A stretch of 64,000 nucleotides of DNA, taken from NCBI GenBank assembly GCA_033065855.1, contig JAVXUO010002486.1, positions 682,001-746,000 of the forward strand. Direction: 5' to 3'. Each line of letters opens with the position of its first letter. Positions within the stretch are counted from its first letter, which is position 1. The notes below the pieces were generated by a model, which was not told where the DNA came from, ran no database searches, and saw only the letters and a program-made list of their open reading frames with translations. The stretch is from Escallonia rubra. Its lineage: Eukaryota; Streptophyta; Magnoliopsida; Escalloniales; Escalloniaceae. The position numbers and the translations under genes were made by a program. Shown one piece after another: positions 25,691 to 43,234 of the stretch.

Positions 25691-26535
25691 TCCAAAAATT
25701 GTTAGTCCGCTGGGATAGATTCAGCACTACACACAAGTGGCAGCGAGCGACTAACAACTTAGGAGGAGAAACATAGATCGATCTTGCGAGCAGGTGTTGC
25801 TAGCTATAACTGGGTATGTATGGTTTCCCTTTATAGACAACAGGTGTTCAAATCTTTTTGAGATGCTTTGGCTCAATTCCTTTTGAGTGGGAAATGCTTA
25901 AAGCTCATACCAGTGACACCATGGTACGTAGGTAACGGCGAGACATTATTCGATGGAGAAAATAAAAAACAAAAAAAGAGAGTGACAACATGCTCATCTG
26001 CACCAGGGCAAAAGTTGATGTTGAGTCATAAGGTAACTTTGTGTGGAGCCTATCTTTGAAATTGTACAACATACAGCATAATTTTCTCCAGGTATGGTCT
26101 GTCTAGATTGTTCACCTGCTAAGCTTCTGCTACCCAGGTTACTAATTAAAGTCTTCACATGGCCAAAAGCAAAAAAGTTGTTCACCTAAACTTTCTTCTA
26201 GAATGGAACTTGTTTTGGGAAATCATTGTTGAGTTTCACTAAACTATGGAAGACAATGATGTTGCACAGTACCTCAGCTGAATCGCGATACTTATGTGTA
26301 CGACTTAACGAAATATCGTATGCATCATGTATAATGTGTTCGCTACCAAATTCCAAGTAGAAGATGCAAAATGCTAATTTATTCTATTCTAATTCATATA
26401 CATACAGATTGCTTCCAACCTTAGGTATCTTCTCAACCACTCAGCTTCAGGAGCTACTAAAAGAGAAAAAATATGGGAGAAAACTACATCAAATGTAACC
26501 TATACTCGATCAATGTATAACAGCAGTAACTACTT
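25691..26535. other. intergenic region downstream of the JMJ13-like gene
   Basis: Contains the JMJ13-like 3' UTR next to 26536. The rest shows no recognised gene. Confidence 0.5.
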
Positions 26536-31664
<5,129 letters not shown>

Positions 31665-32045
31665 CTTTGCGCTGTGAATTTACTTCTGCAAGAATTGAAC
31701 TCGAAAGTTGCACAAGGATCAAAGAAATTGGATAGAAATTCAAATCGGAAACTTCTCTCCTTACCGATGGAAATTTTCAAGAGAGGCTGCAGTGGTTTTA
31801 GAGAGAGCAAGAAGGATGAACAAGATAGAAAGGCCTTTCTGTGTGATGCAAATTCAAATATTTATAGGTTTATGCGACCGTTGGTGCTGCCACTTTTCAA
31901 ATCGTAGTACGTACATGGAGGGGAGGGCCATGTGGTGCCGGAACCTAACTATAAAAGTAGCCGTTGGTTAATATTCAAAACACTTCAAAGTCGGTGTTCA
32001 CGTCTTTGGGCAACAGCAAAAACGACCATTGTGGTTCTAACTTGC

Positions 32046-32098
32046 GCTTTTCCTAAATTTTTTTTTTTTTTTTTTTGGTACAAAGTGCTTTTCCTAAA
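32046..32098 (-). mobile_element. extremely short LINE-type insertion (poly(A) plus ~8 bases)
   Basis: The 12-base word GCTTTTCCTAAA occurs at 32046-32057 and 32087-32098. Between them lie T19 and GGTACAAAGT. On the minus strand this reads as a stub ending TTTGTACC followed by a poly(A) tail, flanked by a target-site duplication. This is what a nearly aborted non-LTR retrotransposition would leave. Confidence 0.6.
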
Positions 32099-32182
32099 AT
32101 TATAACTACAAATTGCTCATCTGATAGTACATCTTGCTTTTTATCTTGTTTTCTGCTATCGCTTGATAAGGTTTTACTTTAA

Positions 32183-32286
32183 ACTATGTACTTGACTTGA
32201 CGACGCTACTGTAAAGTAAGAGTCTGACGACATTTTAACTATGTACTTGACGACACAAAGGTAAAGTAAGAATCTGACGACATTTT
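32183..32286. repeat. ~52-base tandem duplication
   Basis: Two copies begin AACTATGTACTTGAC and end TCTGACGACATTTT, with a small deletion in the second. Function unknown. Confidence 0.85.
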
Positions 32287-32860
32287 TCTATTATATCAAA
32301 GATACTGTACATCAGAAGATCCTATTTCTCAATTTTATATTTGAATCAGCAACTATGAGTAATTCCTAATTTTGTATTTGAGCCAGTAACTCTTGAGTGA
32401 CAAAATTACCTTATTAAAACAATATTTAGGAGTGAACCCATGGGTGACAGTTTGACAGTGCTTTTAGCAACGAAAACAATTTTTACAAAATCAAAAGGGG
32501 TAACTGAGAATTTTTCCTAAGCAGTAATTCAGGAAAAGTTAAACAAAGTGAGAGAAAAATGCGCGTATTAATTCCAAGCTGGACGCAGGAAATGCCATCT
32601 ATCTACCTTCTAAACATACAATGTCATCAATATCAGGAGAAAGAAAGAAAAAAGAAAAAAATAAATAATAAAAACCAAAGAATCCAACAATATATAACAA
32701 TCTATTCAAGAGTGGGTAGCAAGAGACTAACAGGAAAGGGGACAGGGAGACTTCCAAGGCAACAAGATTTCAAGAAGCTTTGCAATACAACGTTTATCTA
32801 CACCAATTTCGGCATATGAAAGTTCCAATCCATGAGCAGGCACGTGCTTGGAAGAGCTTA

Positions 32861-35800
32861 CTAGCTAATAGCAGCTTTTTTGGGGGATTCAGCGTCGTGA
32901 ACTTGAGCGTAACCTTCCGCAATGTTTCTTCCCTGTTCTTCCTCGGCAACTTTTTCCCTCGTCTTCTGCCCCATATCCCCTGCAGCTTTGGTGACCTTAC
33001 TGAAGGCACCAGTCACCCACGAGGTCCCAGTCAACACGTAGCGATTCTTCATAATGGCCGATCCAGCAGTAGAAACCGTCTGCTCAGCAGCTGCGATGGC
33101 TGACTTGGTCTTTTCGGAAACCTGAAACTTCTGGTCCATTTCTTTGACTTTGTCGTTCACAATGGTCGCCCCGGTGGTGATTTTGTCACTAAGACCAATC
33201 TTTTGGTCAAAGGAAACAACTTTCGCGGTTGCAGTGGAAGTGAACTGATGCTTATCATCGAAGGCCTTCGCTTTGCCAACTGCGTCCTTTCCCAAGACAA
33301 AGCCCCTCGCCAACATGCTGCTGACAACATCCTCTGCCTTTTGGACAGCAGATGCAGGCCCACCTGCACTTTTGTCCTCTGTTGCCTGGAAAGAATGAAG
33401 AAATAAGTCATCCTCCAGATTATGACTGGGAAGTATATAAAAGATGGCCTAAAGATCATACAATTGATGTTGCTAAAGCAGCAGGTGGTAACTCGTAATC
33501 TGGAGCAAGGGCTATGGTAACAGACTGATCAACTATTGTTGCTCCCTGAAGAAAAACCAAGATGCCTTACAATACACAACCAACATTGAAAACACAGAAC
33601 AGAAACATAAAAATGTGCACGACTAGGAACAAGTGGAATTGATCCGTTAAAGATATGCAATATCAAAAGGAAAAAAAACCTGGAAGGGCTAATAGGACGG
33701 ACAACCACAGGGGTAATGTCAAAGTAAAGCCTAGCTTCGCTGAAGACATAATGAGAGCTGAGAGGAGATTGGTTTTTCTTAACAGCGGATATGCATGGGA
33801 GGTAAACTGGATAAAATCAATGTAAACCAGTCACCTAACTATGTGTGTAATATGTGGACCGAATCAGAAAAGACTTGGTCCAGAATCATAACAGATATAT
33901 GATTTTTCCCATCCAAGTGAGCTGAAGCTGACAAGATGTCATCAGATTACATAACATGCAATCTTGGGTTATTCAACAGAATGGATCTTAGACAGACTTG
34001 GTCCTCAAATCTAGATAAATGGGAGTAATGACATCAGTCAAGTCAATCGCACACATGAATCCTCACATTAGGATAAAGATCTCTTACGCCCGTTGACCAA
34101 CCAAAAAGAGGATGGTGTTAATTTTCCAATCACGAAACTCCACTACCGACCCACCCACACCACCTCGACCTTATATAGCCTACCACAAGTGCACCATCCC
34201 ACCAAAGATGCAGTTCTCAATTCGATCTGGACTCATCTCATGAGCTTTTGATAATGGATTCACGGAATTTTCAATTGAAGATTTTGATTCAATTTGAGCT
34301 GGATGTAGTTTGAGTCTAGGGAAATATTCAATTTTGACATGGTTTAAATACACTATATGCACCTTGCACGCAGTGTCTTGTCATTTTCAAAATATTAATT
34401 GTACACCACAGCAAAAAAACGTTAGTATTGTAACAGATGTCTAGTGGAGGAATCTGCTACATATTTCTCAGATTTTGGGTTAAAATGTGCATTTGGCCTA
34501 AACTTTCGGGCTGACTCGGATTCCTCCCTAAACTCAAGGAGTTAGCTGATATTATCCCTAAAGGGCATGTGCCCTAGTTCTATTCAAGTGTTAATTAGTA
34601 CTTCCCATCATGTCTACATCGTATATTTAATGTGAGAAGCAGACAAAAGATTTTCAGACGACCAAAATCCATGACCAAGAGAAGAACCATCAAGTCTTGA
34701 GAAGTAAGCATACCGAAAGAAGAACTGCAGTCACTGCGCCCTGAGAATCCTTGAATGTGACATATGCATTTTGAGACCGCTCATTCTCGCTAGGAACAGA
34801 ATTTAATCAAAAATGAAAAAAATACAAACAGAAACTTTACAAGTATTTCCAGAAATAATTCATTCCATGATCTAGAAGGCAGGAAAACAAAAAACTTGAA
34901 CAACTAACCTCTGCATCTCAACATACTCAATATCACCAGAAAATGAAAAGAACTCCTTGATGTCTTGTTCAGAAGCCCCCAAGGAGACATTGCTAACTTT
35001 CACTGTTCTCACCTGCCACAATATATAATCCAACCGAAAAAAAAGAGAATTAAAATCTAAGTATAATGTCCCTCACATGAGATGAGTTTTATTTTTTTTT
35101 GGGAGGAAGAAGGGGGAAGCGGGTAAAATAACGCCATCAAAGCAGACACATAACAGAGATGGCCATATACATAGCATGATGTAAGCCAAAAATGTTGTCC
35201 AGAAAGCAAGAAAATTGACCCTAATACAATTGCCTTAGCCTACCACGGGAGTGTCTTCAGTGCCAACTAGCAAAGTCCATGTTAATGTCAATTACTAATA
35301 AAAAAAAGACAACATGAATTCTTAAGTCAACCTATGTCCATGAGATCTATCCTACCGTATGCACTCACTGGGTCAACGGGTCAAACAAGTTTTTTGAAAG
35401 TTTCTACCTTGTTGTGAGAGACTATTGCGACTAAATTATACGTTCATGCGGAAGATCATCATATCTGGCACGAAGAGAGATAAGGGTCACCGCAGGCCAT
35501 CACCACACGGACATAACAACTGCAAGGTCCTTAGTATATCAGCTGGTGCAGACACGAGAACCCCTAACTAAGACACTAAATTATCCTCCCTCCAATTTTT
35601 TTTCTTGGTTCTTGAAGATCTCAAAACGAGATAAACCATGTACGACTAATGCAAATGCAACCAAATCACAGACCCACTCACAAAATTGCATGTAAGAAAG
35701 GAAAGTAAAAACCCTTCTTGGCATTCACACAGACATAGCCAACATGTAAACTTGATTGCTCCTAATATTTAACCACTGAAGTATTACAGACAAAAAAGAT

Positions 35801-37773
35801 TAGACAATCATGCCCTAAGCTTTGTGCTGCAAATTCCTGCAACTAAATTCTATGCAATGTGATAAGAGAACGATAGAGCGATGAAGGTGATGAGAATTGC
35901 AGCGTTGTCAACAACAATGACAATCCACTGGCAATGGCCAGAAAGATCGTTGCCGGCGAGGGGGACAAACAGAGAATAATCGTGTAGGGGAAAATGGTAA
36001 TCTGCAACCAAGTCTAACGGATAGTTGCACCAGAAGACAAGAGCGGGTATTTGCTGGAATCAATCCGCTAAATAACTAGCAAAAAAAAAAACCAGTCGTC
36101 CATTTGGCTGACATGGCATTTGCGAGATCAAGAAGTTCCCAATGCAGATACAAACGTACCTCTATATATCTAGTTATCTACACAGACATAAATTTTCAAG
36201 TTGCTGCGTTGGACAATATCACAACTCATATATACCATTCTGCAGTGAGGCGATCAACAAAAATCCTCCAACTTTTAATTTGAGATCTGTACTATAAAGA
36301 GAATTATTCCCAATAACCTATTACAAGTGACCATATATATTAGCCTCAACTGTGGACCACGACCTGAAGTGCTATGCGGCAAAAGACTGGCACAGTTTGC
36401 TGTTAGCTCTGTCTCTATACAGTACTGCTTAGGATATTCCATGGTTACTTGGTAAGGGTTTAAAAGTTTGCGAGATGCAATTTCACAATGCCTGATTAGG
36501 CTGTTTCTAGAGCAAAGGATGTATGAGCTTCCACGGATGTAGGTTCGCCTACCAAAAGAATCAAGACATATTATTTAACATACTTTTTTTCGCTCTGTGC
36601 TAAGACACCGACAGGATGTATCACTTAAGACTCCGTCACGACTTAAAACCTGCTAAAATTAGCAGCAGTTCACTTAAAATTGATTTATGCACCATGTGAT
36701 CACTCTGCAGGTCCCTATCAAGTCTTAAGTAATTGAAACGGGCAAAGGCCATACTCATGCTAAATCCTTCATTGGAAGTACTTTAGTTCATATTGAGAGA
36801 CAAGATTCTTCTAGGTCATCTTTGACACAAAAGCTGAAACTCTTGCACAGAGATAAATGCCTTCAGGAAAACTGAGAGAAGTGCAATGTGGTAGCCAGAA
36901 CAGACCAGTTATCCAAGGAGTGAATCGCTTATGGGTACACATGTAATGAACAACCCCTGTTTTGTAAGTGCACGTCTGAGAGACATTTGGCTTATAAACA
37001 CAAAATCTGCTTTGCCGCTATCACAGGATATATATCCATGAATTTCTCCATTCGGATTGTTTAACTTCTAAACTGAAGAACGCATCTTCTATCACACCAC
37101 ATAAAAACTCATTAAAACGGTCTGGCTGTACAAAATCGTTCAGGTATTCAAGGATGCACATAGTTATGAGAGGATAGGTGCTTGTCATATAGAGAAGAAA
37201 TCTCACCTCTTACTTTACTTTCTCCCACCCCCATCCAAAACAAACCAGAACAAGAAAACAAGATTAAAACAAAACAAACCTGTTCGCTAAAGACAAAACG
37301 AAAACGTTTACACAGTTATAGTTGCTCCACCTTTGTGAAAGGTAGAAATTCCATCTCATATAGCTCATGTAGTCGAATTAGTAAACCCTACCCAGCGATC
37401 ATGATAATATCAAGATTTTGACATGGCCAAACTTTAGGGCTTAAAAGCGTAGAGGAACTTCATAAACTTCACAACAGTCGAAAAGCTTAAGCCAATCAGC
37501 AGTTTCAATGGGTTAATCAGTAATCAGTAATCGACCAGTCAAGTGAAATCGATCATAAACAGTAACAACCCCAACAGGAATTGACGAATAACGCAAAAAA
37601 AAAAAATGTTGAAAAAATCAGATCCCAGAGGACAGAATCACCGTATACTAAAGCAAATTAACAGGGACCAAAAACTGATCCAGTTAAATAATTCGAACAA
37701 ATGGAACGTGTTCTTACGAATCACATGCAATTAGATGAAACAGCAACTAAAGATTCAAAACACTAACCGTCAT
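32861..37773 (-). CDS. BPA1: BPA1-like RRM protein (binding partner of ACD11 family)
   Basis: Five exons, 37768-37773, 34909-35012, 34714-34789, 33462-33545 and 32861-33385, join in frame to 264 residues. The RRM occupies about residues 3-75, opening TVKVSNVSLGASEQDIKEFF and continuing SENERSQNAYVTFKDSQGA, then ATIVDQSVTIALAPDYELPP. A long Ala/Lys-rich C-terminal half follows (SMLARGFVLGKDAVGKAKAF to the end). This arrangement is specific to BPA1/BPL proteins (Arabidopsis At5g16840, At5g46870, At4g17720). These bind the sphingolipid-transfer protein ACD11 and restrain reactive-oxygen-driven defence cell death. The first coding exon holds only ATG ACG and is followed by an intron of about 2.75 kb (35013-37767). 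The gene is divergent from the syntaxin gene, with about 1.5 kb between start codons. Member-level naming (BPA1 versus BPL) is not certain. Confidence 0.94.
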
Positions 37774-39303
37774 GGAGTCTAGGTTGAAGAAGACCGGTGG
37801 CGGCACTGTTTGATCGGGAAAATGAATTTAGAGAGGAGAGGGCGGTGGGATTTTGGGGACGGGGAGGGACGAGTAACGTGTGGGCACGCCACGCAGTTTT
37901 TATTTTTAATTAATTCTACGAGTCGGTGTCTTATTAATCGGAGTTTTTTCTTTTCTGGAAAATTTTATTAAACTCTTATTAATTCTAATTCTTTTCTCTT
38001 TTTGGTCGTCAAAATTTATTAACGTCAATTAAGCCCCGCACACTCACCTCCGGTTAACTATTTTCACTAATCAAATGATAATTTTTAATTTAGAAAATAC
38101 ATGATCGGCCTCAAACTAGTTTTAGTGGTACAAAAAAGAACATGATTTTCATGAGAGGCGTACCCAATACTAAGATTTCGAGTAGAGAATTTCGTACTTC
38201 TTCATTCATCAGCTATGACTGTCGGAGATGTGACACCTGTTTTTTATATCTTGAGCAGTCATTGAAGTACATAATAAAAAGAAAAAAAATTGAAACGAAC
38301 TTGAACAGTAAAGTGAAAAAAAAAGATTCATCAACTCAAAATCCAAACACAAATAAATTCCATGGCTGTAATTCTCATTTAGGGAAGAAGTGAAAATCCT
38401 CTCCCTCTTTCGCCCCAAATTGCCTAATCTTTTCATATTCCAGATTATCCCATGGATCACTGCCTCCACAAAGTCAAATCAATGCCTATCATGGCTATGG
38501 GCCTCTCCTGCGACTTAGGTGGAGGCCAAAGAATGCCTCCTTTCTGGTCAAAGCCATATATGAGATACGATTATGAAAGAGTTAAAAATCTAACCTTATG
38601 TCATGACCTACAAGTCAAATAACAATATAAGTAGAAAGTTTCAATGGCACATAGACCCCAAAAGGGTCACATAGGTGTGCAATTTACAAGTAGCAACTTT
38701 TGCTTCTTAAAAATTTTCAATATTACGAAGTTACAAGACTATTTTGCCAAGTTGTCTCACATCTCTAAGTATTATTTACCTACTCACATGTGTCGGTTTC
38801 GGGTATAAGTACCCTTTTGTTGAAAATCGTTTAAACTTTTTTTGAAAATATAAATTGTTTCAGTACCGTAACGCCCGGTACTTGAACATTGGCTCGAGGC
38901 ATTAAGTGGAGTAATATTTTATGATCTAAATAAAAAAATGTATCGCTCTTTTGGAGATGACCGGATCTGGTGTGACGTAACCGCTCATCATCGGACAAAA
39001 GGTCAAACGCACCCCACACGAACAACAAAAGTAGTATAAAAACTCCAAAAAGGCGTGAAATTCCGCAAGCACCTTCCTAGCCGTCACCGTCATCTACAGC
39101 AAGCACGGCATACCTCCTTCCTTACCTATATTTTCTCCGCCAAACCTTCCCTTCAAAGTAAACCCAAACGCAAACTCTAACGCCCCAAAGTCCAAAATTC
39201 TCTCTCTTTTCAATACCCAGTTCCCTTGCCTGTGTCAAAACATCTTGTCTTGCCCCATATGCTTGTGTGCGCGTCAATTTGAATGTATTCAGCTTAGAAC
39301 AGG
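37774..39303. promoter_or_regulatory. divergent intergenic region between BPA1-like and syntaxin genes
   Basis: Both genes start outward from this 1.5 kb, so it must hold both promoters. It contains AT-rich spacer and no recognised gene. No specific regulatory motif is claimed. Confidence 0.5.
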
Positions 39304-42300
39304 ATGAGTTTTGAAGATCTTGAATCGGGTCGCAGTCGGCCTTTGACTTTGATCGGAAGGAACTCACAAGACCCTTCACAGTCCATTGTCGCCGGCGTTT
39401 TTCAGATAAACACGGCTGTTGCCTCCTTCCAACGCCTCGTTAATACCCTCGGAACTCCCAAGGATACGCTCGAGCTCCGCCAAAAGCTGTCAGTGCCGCT
39501 TTATTTATCCCCCTTTTTATTTTCTCTGTCATATGTTTGTATTGGGAATTATCAACTGCCTGATTGTTTATTGTGTTTGATTAGGATTTGTTGTTTTTTA
39601 ATGTTGGTAACAACTAGAAATTTCAATGGCAGCTTGATTTTGTATCTAATATGAGTTTGCTTCGAGATTAGAAGGGAGGAATTGCATGAAGGAGGACATT
39701 CACAAAAATTGAAACGGCTAATCTATACCTAATTTTAGTGGGTAATTAGGATCCGTCGGTAGAAAGTATATGATGGATTTTTGGTCTACTTGCTGATAAA
39801 GTGATTTCTTGAATGAGCAAAACAAAGATTGTGAGTTTCAACAATTCAGTACCATTGTCTGTTTGCAGTCTCACTTTTGCCATCAATTGGACTTCATTTT
39901 TTCCTGCCCAGAAACAAGCTAGTAAGTGTCTCTTTATCACAGTATCATTTATTACACCAAAGTCCAGATATCACCACTAGAAATTTCTCAGATTTCTTGA
40001 AAAGGAAAGAGCAACAGTGGACATGTCATATTCTTTAGTGAATTTTTGTTATCTTCAGGGTCTGTGTTTTCACATCGAATCCGGGCAGGCAAACTTATTA
40101 AGTCAACTTTGGATTGTTGTATCCTGAATCCCTAATTTTAGGTGGTTTGTTTGGGGGGGGGTGGGTGGGTGGGGCAGGGGGTGGGTGGGTACATAGGGAG
40201 GAGAGTTGTAGGTAGTTACATAGAGGATAAACAAGTTTTGAGGTCCCCCAGTACAAGTACCAGGCTCTTTTCAACCCTTTCTTACTGCAAATCAGAAATC
40301 CTTACCAAATCTAACAAGCTAACATGCTGAAGCAGCAAAAATTCCAACTACTTGTATCCGCTTCATCCGGATGTGATTCAAGATAAAGCAGAGTTGTCCA
40401 CCATCTGGTATAGGGGATCTTTGAATCACACTGTGTGGTCCTGGAAAATGCGAAAGGCAAGCAAAAGCACTCCTATCCTATAGAATCGCCCAATTTGGAT
40501 AAAAAGCAGAATTGGCACCCTACATTATTTCTTCCCCTTTTTTGTGGAAAGACTTGTCTAACATCAAATTGGTCTTTTGAGCTCCGACCTCGCTAAATTG
40601 CACATTAAACTGTGGATTTCACTTTGCATTGTGATGCTAATATTTCTTTTGCTAAAATGGAATTAATAAAACTGTTGGAATGCATTGTGCAGCAGAGCAT
40701 CTGTAGATGTAATCAAATGGTTGCATTTTGCATTAGTCTGTTGTTTTGTTCCTTACACTTGATTGACCGGCAGGCACAAGACAAGGCTACATATAGGTCA
40801 ATTGGTGAAAGAGACTTCAGCTAAGCTTAAGCAAGCTAGTGAAACAGACCAACATACTGAAGTTAGTGTGAGTTCATTTCCAGTTGGCTTTCAAACTTAA
40901 CTGTGTATCTTTCATTCCTTTTACTCGTTGTATTCTTCTTTTCTTTTGACTTTCTTGTATCATACGTTTGAGAACGTCAGGCAGGAAAGAAGATTGCCGA
41001 TGCTAAGCTTGCAAAAGATTTCCAGTCAGTTCTCAGAGAATTTCAGAGGGCTCAACGACTTTCAGCTGAGAGGGAAACAGCATATGCTCCTTTCGTCCCC
41101 AAGGATGTTCCTTCGTCCCGGTAAATTTTCTAGACCTGCTAATATAGACTTGTTTGCTATCTTTCCTGGTGTCTATTCATTGTAGTTTCATTCTCTCGCG
41201 TTGCTGGCGTTGTCATATGGACGTTTTTGTATATACAGCTATTATGATGGGAATTGTGTAATTATACAATTCAAATAATATTTATTATACGTAAACCATG
41301 GTCCTAACTTGATGAACAAACATCCTGTAAGACTAAACTTAAGATGACCAGTATTCTTCAAAGCCTTTTGGTATAATTTGGAATACCTATATAGCTTCTA
41401 ACTGATTACTTGAACATTGAAAGCTTATGAAGCTTCTTGAAGTTTTTCGCCATTCAGCCAGCAAGTCTAAGCTGTTTGTATTAGATTTGCCTCACAGTGC
41501 TCTTTTATACCAGCAAGCTTGGTCTAGTGCTCGACTCAACTTAGTCCTGAAGTCTTTACCTGTTCGGTGTACACCAGCCCATTAAAGAGAGTTCTGCCAG
41601 TTATGGTAATGAGTGTGTGATTCAGGTTAACCGAACTCTGTCCCCAAATATTCTTTGCATAAGAGCATCGCCAGCCGAAATCGAACGGTTCCAGCGCTTG
41701 TAGAAAAGGGACATCCTGGGTCCACATCCCAACTCCTCCGTTCAACAGAATTCGACTCATCCAAGGCTCTGGTGCAGTTGGGTGGCTCGTCAGTATCTCC
41801 TCCCGAATCAAAAGTTATACCCTGGGCGCAAGCCTCCCTCTTGTTGCGCCCCATTCACGAAAGCGGTAGCTGTGTTGGTGCTAACATTAGACGTCATCCA
41901 CGCTCACATTCCATTTTCTTAAGACATCTTTTGTGTGCAGTTTCTTTTTGCACGGCATCCACATCTTGAAAGAGCCCTTAGGTAAAATAACAGTAAAGTA
42001 GACAAATTAGATCCTGTAACCAGAGGTCCATGTTGTCTAAAGCTCTCCCATGCAGAAGCATAGTAGTAGTCAATCTGAACTTAGTAGACTAACAAAATTC
42101 AAATGCTCTATTAACTTGACAGCATATATTAAGTTTCGGTTTGAGCTTTGTCCAACGTCATCTTATGTCTCTAATCAATGTTCTTGCAGCAACATTGCCA
42201 GTGAGGTGGAGATAAGTTCATCCAGGAGTTCTGAACAAATTTCTCTTCTTGTGGAATCTAAAAGGTAGGACTTTACCTCAATGCAGTTGCTCCAAATGCC

Positions 42301-43234
42301 TAATAGACTACCATAGACTGGTACATAAGGTGGCTGGCTACCTCAATGTATAATTTGTGGCTGGTACTAAAACTTTTTTCGTACTGATTGACATCATGAC
42401 TCAGTACCGATCAAGAGCAATGCTACTTGTTAGCATGACAATTTATCTCATTTCCTTAAGTAATAAGGAAATGAGCTAAATATTGTCTATCAAGCTCTCA
42501 GGGATGCATTAATTAGCGCACGTCTCTCATAGATGTACTTTCACCTATCACAATAAGGTTCATTTGCAATTATTGACCTGCTGTAGAAAGTTTTTCTCAT
42601 TTTAAGCGCTTTATGGGTCAAGGTTTTACAATTTGTGCCGAAAGTATATGTACATAGTTTCTGCATGGTTCAGTGCAGACATGAGGCCTTACAATTGGAA
42701 AATGAGATAATTTTCAATGAAGCCGTTATTGAGGAAAGAGACCAAGGGATCAGAGAAGTTCAGGAGCAGATTGGTGAGGTGAATGAGATTTTCAAGGACT
42801 TAGCAGTGCTGGTTCGTGAACAAGGAGTTATGATTGGTTAGTGGTGTGCAGACTTCTCCAAAAATTCCCTTTTATTTATGGTTATCCTCTTCGAGAATAT
42901 CCTGATGATCTTTGCCAATACCTGTATTTTAGATGATATCAGTTCAAACATTGAGAGCTCCAATGCTGCAACAACGCAAGCTACTTCCCAACTTACTAAA
43001 GCTTCAAAGAGTCAAAAATCTGTATCATCGATGGTAAACGCTGATTCTTTCTTCTTTCCAGATGTCAAATAGAAAATATTTTGAGGCCAAGTTACAAAAC
43101 TGCCCGTTTGACGTACATTACCGGCTGTCACCATCAGATGATTAATATATATAAACCTTGCTATGCAGACCTGTTTGTTGCTGGTGATTTTTGGGATCAT
43201 TCTTCTTATCGTGGTCATAGTTTTCGTGGCATGA
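39304..43234 (+). CDS. SYP22: Qa-SNARE syntaxin of plants, SYP2 family (PEP12/VAM3 type)
   Basis: Seven exons, 39304-39488, 40774-40867, 40981-41120, 42190-42264, 42679-42836, 42933-43033 and 43169-43234, join in frame to 272 residues. The start [10 protein letters not shown] matches SYP21/22/23. The Habc region follows ([40 protein letters not shown]). The SNARE helix is at about 180-240, with the ionic-layer Gln at Q213 ([16 protein letters not shown]). One C-terminal membrane anchor covers about 252-271 ([20 protein letters not shown]). SYP2 proteins drive fusion at the prevacuolar compartment and vacuole. SYP21, SYP22 and SYP23 cannot be separated with confidence here. Intron 1 (about 1.3 kb) has a strong G-run cluster; intron 3 (about 1.07 kb) has an unidentified GC-richer insert. 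Confidence 0.96.
40153..40189 (+). other. G-quadruplex-prone G-run cluster in syntaxin intron 1
   Basis: On the transcribed gene's sense strand there is a run of nine G. GTGGGTGGGTGGGGCAGG follows, then further GGGTGGGTGGG. At least six G3+ tracts are separated by one- to two-base loops, the most favourable arrangement for a parallel quadruplex. Confidence 0.75.
41521..41980. other. unidentified GC-richer segment inside syntaxin intron 3
   Basis: This stretch differs in composition from the AT-rich intron around it and keeps open frames on both strands (minus 41536-41811; plus 41655-41969). On the minus strand near 41880-41970 the phrase [16 protein letters not shown] weakly recalls the zinc-binding tail of plant LINE polyproteins. 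I do not recognise the rest. Confidence 0.35.

Larger units (their letters stand above)
31665..32860. other. region between the JMJ13-like and BPA1-like genes
   Basis: The upper-numbered flank of 31664 should be the JMJ13-like leader and promoter, and the side near 32860 the BPA1-like 3' UTR. It also contains a tiny retro-insertion and a tandem duplication listed separately. No other gene was seen. Confidence 0.5.
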
